Source: Methanothrix sp. (GTDB lineage: Archaea; Halobacteriota; Methanosarcinia; Methanotrichales; Methanotrichaceae). Taken from it: a DNA stretch of 21,227 nt. The notes below the pieces were generated by a model. The model saw only the letters and a list, made by a program, of their open reading frames with translations. It did no database searches and was not told where the DNA came from. Shown in pieces: positions 15,097 to 21,227 of the stretch. The stretch's first letter is position 1; each line of letters begins with the position of its first letter. The DNA lies in assembly GCA_028688535.1 (NCBI GenBank), contig JAQTXY010000003.1:1-21227 (forward strand). Direction: 5' to 3'. The position numbers and the translations under genes are program-made.

Positions 15097-15489
15097 ATGA
15101 GAAAATTAGTGCTAATGCTTTTAGCTCTATTCGCGATCAGCGGCCTATCGTTTGCCGCAGGTCCACAGGGTGTCCATGAGCCTGGAACCGGAATTGTCAG
15201 CCCGGAGACGAAGGAATCCGCACAGGGTACCGGCCAGGGCATAATGGCAGCCAGCCAGGAGAACAACACAATGGCTTCGCAAGGCATCCATGAGCCCGGA
15301 ACTGGTCTCGCCAACCCTGAGCTAAAAGAAGCTGCGCAAGGATCCGGACAGGGCTTGGAGGCAAAAGCGGAAAACACCCAGAATGAATCCGCTGCCAGCG
15401 CCCCCCAAACCCAGCCAGGATTTGAAGCCGCTCTGGCCATGTTTGGCATCATTGTCGCATCATTCGGGCTGCTCTGCAGAAGACATTAG
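15097..15489 (+). CDS. Small surface protein with two internal repeats and a PGF-CTERM-like sorting tail
   Basis: About 130 aa. A signal peptide (RKLVLMLLALFAISGLSFA) precedes two copies of a ~27-residue repeat: QGVHEPGTGIVSPETKESAQ with GTGQG, and QGIHEPGTGLANPELKEAAQ with GSGQG, about 40 residues apart. A Gln/Asn/Ala-rich linker leads to QPGFEAALAMFGIIVASFGL and then a basic end (CRRH). That Pro-Gly-Phe plus helix plus Arg layout is the archaeosortase A recognition tail (PGF-CTERM), so the protein is probably processed and lipid-attached at the cell surface. The repeat function is unknown. A T6 tract at 15510-15515 could end its transcript. Confidence 0.8.
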   Translation: MRKLVLMLLALFAISGLSFAAGPQGVHEPGTGIVSPETKESAQGTGQGIMAASQENNTMASQGIHEPGTGLANPELKEAAQGSGQGLEAKAENTQNESAASAPQTQPGFEAALAMFGIIVASFGLLCRRH

Positions 15490-15596
15490 TCCTGTAAAAC
15501 CCATTAATCTTTTTTAGCCTCTGTTTGATCATCCTTTTCTTCTGCAAAGGAGACGAAAGAAATTAATGCCGCCCTGACATCCATTACTATACTTCT

Positions 15597-17231
15597 ATGA
15601 AAATAGCTCTCTTGCAGCTTAATCCCACCGTAGGAGATCTCCCGGGCAACAGAGATCTCATCGCCAGCGCCGCCCGCCGCGCATCAGATGTCGACTTAGC
15701 TGTCACCTCCGAGCTGGCACTGCTCGGCTATCCGCCTCGCGACCTGCTCCTCAATGCTGATTTTATTGAGCGCAGTTGGTCTGCTCTGCGCGAGCTGGCC
15801 CAAGAACTGTCCGATCTGCCCCCTATACTGGTAGGCCTGGCCGAGCCCAATCAGGATGAGGTGGGCCGTCCTCTCTTCAACTCAGCCGCGCTGCTTCGCC
15901 ACGGCAGGGTAGAGAGGACCTTTAAAAAGACGCTGCTTCCCACTTACGATGTCTTTGATGAGGACCGCTACTTTGAGCCGGCAGCAGAGCCGCAGATCCT
16001 GGTGCTTCAGAATGCAATCCTGGGCATCTCCATCTGCGAGGATATCTGGAACGATCGTGACTTTTGGAAGCGCCGTCGCTATCGCACCGATCCCGTGCAG
16101 GAGCTGGTGGCAGCGGGAGCCCAGGCTGTGATCAACCTTTCGGCGTCTCCCTTCACCGCCGGCAAGCAAAGACACCGCGAGGCCATGCTGACAGACCTTG
16201 CCAAAAAGCATCGGATTCCTTTCTTCTATGTCAATCAGGTGGGAGGCAACGACGATCTGGTCTTCGATGGACGAAGCTGTGTCTTCGATGGAAAGGGTCG
16301 CCTGGTGGCCCGTGCAAAGGGCTTTGAGGAGGATTTAATAATTGCTGACCTTGCCGGCGCGGCAGGGACGATCGCCAGGGACGATTTTACACCGGAGTCA
16401 GAGATCTGGCGGGCTCTTGTCCTGGGCACACGCGACTACGTCCACAAGTGCGGTTTTTCCGGTGTCCTGCTGGGTCTTTCCGGTGGCATAGACTCCAGTC
16501 TTGTCGCGGCCATAGCCGCTTTTGCCTTGGGCCCGCAAAACGTCCTGGGAGTACTCATGCCATCTCCCTATACCAGCCATCCGAGCGTACAGGACGCAAG
16601 CGAATTGGCGCAAAAACTGGGGATAAAGACGATTACTATGAGCATCACCGATATCATGAAGTCCTATGACCGAGAGCTTGCCAGGCCCTTCCTGGGTCAG
16701 CCGAAGGATGTGACTGAGGAGAATATCCAGGCACGCATCCGGGGTAACCTTCTCATGGCTCTCTCCAACAAGTTTGGCCTGCTGCTTCTCACCACCGGAA
16801 ACAAGTCCGAGCTGGCCGTGGGCTACTGTACCATCTACGGAGACATGTCCGGGGGTCTGGCCGTCATCTCCGATGTTCCCAAGACCGCCGTTTACCGGCT
16901 GGCAAAATGGCTCAATGCCCAGGGCTGTGAAGTCATTCCGACGGCGGTCCTGCACAAAGCGCCCACCGCAGAGCTTCGCTTTGATCAGACTGACCAGGAC
17001 AGCCTGCCCCCCTATGGGGTGCTGGATGATATTTTGGAGAGATACCTCGAGCTGCATCAGTCAAAAGAGGAGCTTCTCGCCCTGGGCTTTGAAGAAGCAG
17101 TGGTGGAAAAAGTTCTGCGTCTGGTTAAGAATGCCGAATTTAAAAGGAGGCAGGCTGCTCCGGGGCTGAAGGTGACGGACCGGGCATTTGGCAGCGGCTG
17201 GAGGATGCCAGTGGCTAGCCGGGCCTGGTAA
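15597..17231 (+). CDS. nadE: Glutamine-dependent NAD+ synthetase
   Basis: Makes NAD+ from nicotinic acid adenine dinucleotide, ATP and glutamine. The N-terminal half is a nitrilase-type glutaminase with the triad visible as Glu39 (TSELALLGYP), a Lys at 110-111 (FKKTLLPTYDVFDEDRYF) and Cys147 (ISICEDIWND). The C-terminal half is the synthetase with the PP-loop SGGIDSS at 295-301 and TTGNKSELAVGYCTIYGDMS. At 544 aa it is the normal size for the two-domain bacterial-type enzyme, so it can take its ammonia from glutamine; many archaea have only the short ammonia-dependent form. The ATG at 15597 starts directly at MKIALLQLNP, as expected; no clear ribosome binding site precedes it. Confidence 0.95.
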   Translation: MKIALLQLNPTVGDLPGNRDLIASAARRASDVDLAVTSELALLGYPPRDLLLNADFIERSWSALRELAQELSDLPPILVGLAEPNQDEVGRPLFNSAALLRHGRVERTFKKTLLPTYDVFDEDRYFEPAAEPQILVLQNAILGISICEDIWNDRDFWKRRRYRTDPVQELVAAGAQAVINLSASPFTAGKQRHREAMLTDLAKKHRIPFFYVNQVGGNDDLVFDGRSCVFDGKGRLVARAKGFEEDLIIADLAGAAGTIARDDFTPESEIWRALVLGTRDYVHKCGFSGVLLGLSGGIDSSLVAAIAAFALGPQNVLGVLMPSPYTSHPSVQDASELAQKLGIKTITMSITDIMKSYDRELARPFLGQPKDVTEENIQARIRGNLLMALSNKFGLLLLTTGNKSELAVGYCTIYGDMSGGLAVISDVPKTAVYRLAKWLNAQGCEVIPTAVLHKAPTAELRFDQTDQDSLPPYGVLDDILERYLELHQSKEELLALGFEEAVVEKVLRLVKNAEFKRRQAAPGLKVTDRAFGSGWRMPVASRAW

Positions 17232-17266
17232 CTGGAAGGCCCTACAAGTTAAATAGATTCAGGCTA

Positions 17267-18445
17267 ATGAATGGTCTTGATATGAAGGGCAGCGACAGGT
17301 GGGGTGGAATGGCGCACGGGAAGGCAGTAGTTTCAATGGTTCTTGTAGCTGCCTTTCTCGTTATGTCGGCTCATGCTCAGCAATCTGATTCATCCATTGG
17401 GCAGAGTCTGGTTCTTAATGTCTACCTTGATAACGCCGGCAAAGCTCTGATCACGGGTTATGCCGAAGACGTTAGTGGTCTTGCATTTCTTGCCGATTCA
17501 CAATTTCGTTTCGAGAATGATTCTCATCAGCTCTATGCCCTCACGGACAGATTAACGGCAAAGTCAGGCGATCTCTGGACTTTGAGCTTTGATGCCAACG
17601 GCAACTTCAATGATTATCGGGTTACCTTCTATCTGCCTAGCGAGACAAGCCTGGGGGAGATCAACGCCTCGCAGGGTCTAGGATATCTGCTCTCCGCTTC
17701 CAACGAGTCCCTGGTGGCGGATATACAGGGATATGAGGTATCCAACCCCCTTATCACCATTCACTACCGCCAGCTCCTTGCAGCCAATGGCAGCAGCCTG
17801 CCGCCTCTTCCTCCGGCCTATCCCAGCGAGGGCGCGGCATTAGTCATGCTTCTCATTGCTGCAGCTCTTCTGATCGCGGGTTTTGGCCTTGCCATATTCT
17901 TGCAGAGAAAGAAGCACGGCTTATTAGCAAGCCCAATTGCCAGCCCAATCGGTAATCGGGTGGAGGAAACGATTGCATCATCTTCCGTCGCGCAGGATCC
18001 AGAGGCATCCACTTCTCCAGAAGATGATGGTGTTCTTCTTTCCGGGGCATCAGAAGAAATCATCGCGAATGAGCCGGACCACATAGAGTCATCACCATCT
18101 CCTGCATCCGATGAGTCCCATATTCAGGCTGAGGTCTCCCAGGCAGAGATCTCCCTTTCATCCGCAAATGGGTCCACGAAAAAAACTGTTGTGGTCAGCT
18201 CCGAGATGGAAGCGGTCATGCAGACGCTCACCGCTAGAGAGCGAGCTGTGATGAGCACATTGATTGAACATGGGGGCAGAATGACTCAGGCGGATATCCG
18301 ATATGAGACCGGAACGCCTAAATCGTCCTTAACCGGAATTTTGATATCTTTAGAGCGCAGAAAACTCGTAAGCAAAAAGGAATGGGGTCGAACCAACATA
18401 ATCGAACTTTCTGATTGGTTCTTATCAAAAAAGGAACATTCTTGA
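17267..18445 (+). CDS. Membrane-spanning one-component regulator: extracytoplasmic domain, one helix, cytoplasmic winged helix
   Basis: Domains in order: signal peptide (VVSMVLVAAFLVMSAHA), a ~125-residue extracytoplasmic strand-rich domain (about 45-170), a Pro-rich spacer, a membrane helix (about 189-212) followed by QRKKH, an acidic Ser/Glu-rich linker, and a C-terminal winged helix at about 315-385 (LTARERAVMSTLIEHGGRMT, then KSSLTGILISLERRKLVSKK). This layout matches archaeal membrane-bound transcription regulators. The outer domain presumably senses a signal and the inner domain binds DNA. The start is ATG 17267 or, perhaps better, ATG 17309, which gives a standard signal peptide and has GGTGG nearby. 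The outer domain is homologous to the secreted protein at 19497-19949. Target and ligand unknown. Confidence 0.85.
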   Translation: MNGLDMKGSDRWGGMAHGKAVVSMVLVAAFLVMSAHAQQSDSSIGQSLVLNVYLDNAGKALITGYAEDVSGLAFLADSQFRFENDSHQLYALTDRLTAKSGDLWTLSFDANGNFNDYRVTFYLPSETSLGEINASQGLGYLLSASNESLVADIQGYEVSNPLITIHYRQLLAANGSSLPPLPPAYPSEGAALVMLLIAAALLIAGFGLAIFLQRKKHGLLASPIASPIGNRVEETIASSSVAQDPEASTSPEDDGVLLSGASEEIIANEPDHIESSPSPASDESHIQAEVSQAEISLSSANGSTKKTVVVSSEMEAVMQTLTARERAVMSTLIEHGGRMTQADIRYETGTPKSSLTGILISLERRKLVSKKEWGRTNIIELSDWFLSKKEHS

Positions 18446-18791
18446 ACAATCTTTCGGGTGGACCGCAGATGGGTTGCCGTCATTTCAGATCGTTCGTTCG
18501 GCACTTACCTTTTCTATCGTTCCTGTGTATGTTGATTATTTGCGAATTCGAGGTTTGATTACAGATGAAATTTGCGAAAATATCGGGAAGCTTCACTCTG
18601 ATCGCTCTAGGACGCCATATTAAGGCTTGATCCGATCAGGCTTTAATGGCGCCGGGGATCGCGTCCGTTTCCATTTGCGTAATTGAAGAGCGCGTTCCCT
18701 TCTCTGGGATGATTTGCCCTGGAAATAATCTTATAACCAATGAATTACGAATACCGGGAAAGCCGTTGGGCCATTTGGCAGGCGAATCTTG
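18446..18791. other. 346-base spacer with a long imperfect inverted repeat
   Basis: No gene is visible. The main structure is an imperfect inverted repeat at 18613-18651. A promoter for the downstream secreted protein is likely (for example AATAATCTTATAACC at about 18723-18737), but no strong ribosome binding site precedes the next gene. Confidence 0.5.
18613..18651. repeat. Imperfect palindrome CGCCAT...ATGGCG
   Basis: CGCCAT-AT-TAAGGCTTGATC on the left faces GATCAGGCTTTAATGGCG on the right, with one base between the arms. Pairing runs nearly the full length with a two-base bulge and two G-T pairs. It could be an operator for the upstream regulator or an RNA hairpin ending its transcript; no T tract follows on the plus strand. 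Confidence 0.5.
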
Positions 18792-19454
18792 ATGATGAAT
18801 ATTTGCAGAAAAATCTTATGCATGGGGCTAGCGAGTTTGCTCTTTATCGGTTTATCCAGCATATCTCTAGCTGAGCTCAATGATAACCGTGACATGGATG
18901 TGCCTTGTGAGGGGATGTGTCTTCAGGATAGGGAGATGATGCCACCCCAAAATGCGGGCTTTCCCATGGGCGTTCCTGTGGAGGTTCTGTTTAGTGGCCA
19001 TGGTTTTGCTTTAGTGGACAACGAATCTCATATCCTCCGGCTGAAGGTTGAGTCGATCATGCCTTTAGAGCCAGGTCAGATCCAAGGTCTTCTGGCCTCC
19101 AACAAGAGCCTGGAGGAGATCAGAGATGACATCCGGGCAAAAGAGGGCGAGACGACCAATCGCGGCAGCATGATCCTTGATCGCAGCATCTATCCCCTCA
19201 TCAACATAGTTATATCTGCCTTTGGCAATAATTCGACCTCTCTGAAGGCCGATCTGGCTGATTCGGGTCTATTATCCAATGCCAATGATACCCAGATATT
19301 GGGCCGCATCTCTGTGATCATTGCTCCCTCCGATGGGGGCATGATCGGAAAGGGCGAGCTTCGTATCGAGCAGGGCTTGCCTGCAGCCAGGTACTCTCTC
19401 TTAATCGACATGGAGCCATCCCGGCATGGCCAGGAAAAAATGATGAGGAGATGA
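18792..19454 (+). CDS. Secreted protein of unknown function
   Basis: About 220 aa. A signal peptide (CRKILCMGLASLLFIGLSSI, then SLA) precedes a short Cys/Met-containing segment (VPCEGMCLQDREMM) and a mature domain with SGHGFALVDNESHILRLKVE, PLEPGQIQGLLASNKSLEEI, RDDIRAKEGE, RGSMILDRSIYPLINI and an NST glycosylation site. The end is basic and Met-rich (GQEKMMRR). I do not recognise a named family. Start is the ATG at 18792 or 18795; a TTG at 18789 is also in frame. It sits between the membrane regulator and the secreted copy of that regulator's outer domain, 42 bases before the latter, so the two secreted genes are probably cotranscribed. Confidence 0.75.
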   Translation: MMNICRKILCMGLASLLFIGLSSISLAELNDNRDMDVPCEGMCLQDREMMPPQNAGFPMGVPVEVLFSGHGFALVDNESHILRLKVESIMPLEPGQIQGLLASNKSLEEIRDDIRAKEGETTNRGSMILDRSIYPLINIVISAFGNNSTSLKADLADSGLLSNANDTQILGRISVIIAPSDGGMIGKGELRIEQGLPAARYSLLIDMEPSRHGQEKMMRR

Positions 19455-19496
19455 GTCGATAGCTTCCTATAATCACGATAATGCGGTGGTGCTTTG

Positions 19497-19949
19497 ATGG
19501 CCTTCCAGAAGGCGGCGAGCCTGGCTGTGGCACTGCTTCTCCTCTTTTCGCCAGCGGCCCTGAGCCAGGGTGGGCAGCTCTTTTTGAATGTCTATGTGAA
19601 CGGCACCCCTGGAAAAGCGCTGGTTGTGGGCAATGTAGATGATATATCCGGCCTGGCCTTCCTGAACACCCCAGGCAAAATTTACGAGGATAACGGCCAG
19701 CTTTACGCGGTCTGCGATTCACTGGTCGAGAAAGACGGGAACGACTGGAAGCTGTCGTTTCCCGCCAGCGGCTATTATGATGAGTATCATGCCGTCTTCT
19801 TCGTCTCGGGAGGTTTTGCTTTCCAGGAGATCAACTGCACAAAGGGACTGGATATCCTCTCCAGCACCCACAACGGCTCAATAGTTCTGGATGTGCAGGG
19901 ATATGGCCTGACTGACCCTGCAGTCTCTTTTCGCTACGCGGCTTCCTGA
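19497..19949 (+). CDS. Secreted stand-alone paralog of the regulator's extracytoplasmic domain
   Basis: About 150 aa: signal peptide (AVALLLLFSPAALS) plus one domain and no membrane helix or DNA-binding part. It aligns over its whole mature length with the outer domain of the regulator at 17267-18445. Shared positions include LNVY, GKAL, D-x-SGLAFL, QLYA, W-x-LSF, EIN and D-x-QGY, in the same order and spacing. GGTGGT lies six bases before the ATG at 19497. Since the domain is free, it could compete for the same ligand, act as a soluble partner, or have an unrelated surface role. Cysteines at CDSL and INCT are absent from the regulator copy. Confidence 0.8.
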   Translation: MAFQKAASLAVALLLLFSPAALSQGGQLFLNVYVNGTPGKALVVGNVDDISGLAFLNTPGKIYEDNGQLYAVCDSLVEKDGNDWKLSFPASGYYDEYHAVFFVSGGFAFQEINCTKGLDILSSTHNGSIVLDVQGYGLTDPAVSFRYAAS

Positions 19950-20057
19950 GCTGCAAAGCATCACGATTTTTAAGATAAATTATGAGCCAAGCATAGCTTA
20001 TCTCAAATAGTTTCAATAAATGCCAAACATTCTTTGAGACACATGGACGCTTTTGGC

Positions 20058-20372
20058 ATGAATATGATCTGGGCGGTGATAAGGCCAGAGGTTGTAGATA
20101 GGGTTGTTAAAGCCCTTGGGGCCGGAGGCTTTTCTGCCATGACCCGATTCGATGTCTATGGAAGGGGCAAGCAGAAGGGCATTGTCGTAGGTGGAGAGAA
20201 TTACGACATGCCAAAGACAGTCCTCATGCTGGTGGTAGAGTCGAGCAATGTTGCTGCGGTCGTGAAGACCATTGAGGACAATGCCCGCACCGGGAGCATA
20301 GGTGACGGCCGGATCTTTGTGGCGCCGATTGCAGAGGCACATACCATCCGGACGGGAGAGCTGGGGTTGTGA
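20058..20372 (+). CDS. P-II family nitrogen regulator, NifI1-like, orphan
   Basis: About 104 aa with the P-II fold. NMIWAVIRPEVVDRVVKALG begins it; the T-loop region reads DVYGRGKQKGIVVGGENYDM, followed by PKTVLMLVVE and TGSIGDGRIFVAPIAEAHTI with RTGE, the nucleotide-binding end. GRGKQKGI and the loop length are more like NifI1 than GlnB/GlnK. In methanogens NifI1 pairs with NifI2 to inhibit nitrogenase, and both normally sit between nifH and nifD. Here there is no nifI2 and no nif gene. The start is the ATG at 20058 to match family N-termini; ATG 20043 and TTG 20034 are alternatives. It is convergent with kae1, 11 bases apart. Confidence 0.85.
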   Translation: MNMIWAVIRPEVVDRVVKALGAGGFSAMTRFDVYGRGKQKGIVVGGENYDMPKTVLMLVVESSNVAAVVKTIEDNARTGSIGDGRIFVAPIAEAHTIRTGELGL

Positions 20373-20383
20373 CTATCCTATTC

Positions 20384-21227
20384 TCATGCCCACGTCACCG
20401 GCACATCGTCCGTCCTGTAGCCTGGTCGCACCTTTGACTCCTCCAGCGGCGTCCTCGCTCCGCTTTTTAGCATGATCAGACCGGTGTAGGCGATCATGCT
20501 GCCGTTGTCTCCCATGAATTTTCGCGGCGGCAAAAAGAACCTGGCGCCCCTCTCTTCGCACATGATGCTCAGCATCTCGCCCAGGCGCTTGTTGGCACCC
20601 ACGCCTCCCACCAGCATGGCCTCCTTCTTCTCGGCATGAGCCATGGCCCGCTCCGTGACCTCCACCAGCATGGCGAAGGCCGTCTCCTGGAGGCTGTAGC
20701 AGACATCAAACAGATCATACTTCTTAGCAGCCTGGGTGGCTGCGGTAGACAGGCCTGAGAAGGAGAGGTCCATGCCCTTCACAGTGTAGGGCAGGGGGAT
20801 GTACTCTTTGGCTTCGCGGGCCAGCTCCTCCACCTTGGGTCCGCCAGGATGGGCAAGTCCCACCGAGCGGGCGAACTTGTCTATGGCATTTCCCACGCTG
20901 ATGTCCAGGGTCTCGCCGAAGATGCGGTAGCGGCCCTGGCGCAGCGCCAGCACCTGCGAGTTGGCCCCGCTCACGTAAATCACCGCAGGATCGCGGGCGC
21001 CGGATTGCCATTTGCCCACTTCGATGTGCGCCACGCAGTGGTTGACGCCCAGGAGCGGCACGCCTAATCGAAGGGAGAGGGTGCGCGCCGCAGTAGCTAC
21101 AGTGCGCAGGCACGGCCCCAGTCCCGGGCCCTGGGAGAAGGCGATGGCATCTATCAACAAGCTCTGCTGGCGAGAGAAAGCCAGCACCTCGCCCACCACT
21201 TTGGCCATGTACTGGGCATGATGCTGA
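20384..21227 (-). CDS. kae1: tRNA N6-threonylcarbamoyladenosine biosynthesis protein Kae1, N-terminus beyond the window
   Basis: Catalytic subunit of the KEOPS complex that puts the t6A modification on ANN-reading tRNAs. Visible motifs are GPGLGPCLRTVATAARTLS, the metal ligands in VNHCVAHIEVG, IYVSGANSQVLAL, GNAIDKFARSVGLAHPGGP, and the end GDNGSMIAYTGL. The frame is open to the right edge: codons before the ATG at 21208 encode QHHAQY, which fits the conserved family sequence before AKVVGEVL, so that ATG is internal and about 45-50 N-terminal residues are missing. The protein stops at VPVTWA with no Bud32 kinase domain, unlike the Kae1-Bud32 fusions of some methanogens. Downstream DNA belongs to the convergent P-II gene. 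Confidence 0.95.
   Translation of the reverse strand, partial: QHHAQYMAKVVGEVLAFSRQQSLLIDAIAFSQGPGLGPCLRTVATAARTLSLRLGVPLLGVNHCVAHIEVGKWQSGARDPAVIYVSGANSQVLALRQGRYRIFGETLDISVGNAIDKFARSVGLAHPGGPKVEELAREAKEYIPLPYTVKGMDLSFSGLSTAATQAAKKYDLFDVCYSLQETAFAMLVEVTERAMAHAEKKEAMLVGGVGANKRLGEMLSIMCEERGARFFLPPRKFMGDNGSMIAYTGLIMLKSGARTPLEESKVRPGYRTDDVPVTWA

Noticed and set aside
16398..17057. 219-codon open frame on the minus strand
   Set aside because: It lies opposite the well-supported NAD+ synthetase domain and shows no protein family features.

Overview
The window looks like chromosomal DNA of a methanogenic archaeon, most likely near Methanothrix/Methanosaeta in the Methanosarcinales. I infer this from an Orc1/Cdc6 initiator, an archaeal PhoU with an AbrB-type N-terminus, a NifI1-like P-II protein, a Kae1 gene, a secreted protein with a PGF-CTERM-like tail, NosD-type and other secreted proteins, AT-rich TATA-type promoters and GGTGA/GAGG ribosome binding sites. 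No database search was possible, so the genus is inference.

Left part (1-10 kb): orc1/cdc6 (possibly open at its 5' end), then a short intergenic region with a 12-bp direct repeat and an inverted repeat, then the phosphate permease pair pstC-pstA. Next come a minus-strand arsenate reductase gene broken by one in-frame TAG, a small stand-alone Lrp/AsnC-type RAM domain gene, a minus-strand operon of a PHP-domain phosphoesterase and an AbrB-PhoU fusion, two unrecognised minus-strand genes (one membrane-anchored or secreted), and pstS. A decayed C-terminal fragment of a second pstS lies just upstream of the intact one. No pstB ATPase gene is present. The octamer CTATATAG occurs ahead of pstC, the PHP-phoU operon and pstS, and I found it nowhere else in the window; this suggests a shared phosphate-control element, possibly read by the AbrB-PhoU protein, although overlap with TATA boxes is the main alternative.

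Middle part (9.9-15.5 kb): a coupled minus-strand pair marC-ykgJ, a secreted NosD-like beta-helix protein with two tandem C-terminal beta domains, a BioB-related radical SAM protein with an extra C-terminal cysteine cluster, and two divergent small secreted proteins (one cysteine-rich, one with two internal repeats and a PGF-CTERM-like tail).

Right part (15.6-21.2 kb): glutamine-dependent NAD+ synthetase; then a cassette of a one-component membrane regulator (extracytoplasmic domain, one membrane helix, cytoplasmic winged helix), a secreted protein of unknown function, and a secreted stand-alone copy of the regulator's extracytoplasmic domain. This cassette is the best candidate for an undescribed signalling arrangement. 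The window ends with an orphan NifI1-like P-II gene convergent with kae1, which runs off the right edge and is not fused to Bud32. I saw no tRNA, rRNA, insertion sequence or CRISPR array.
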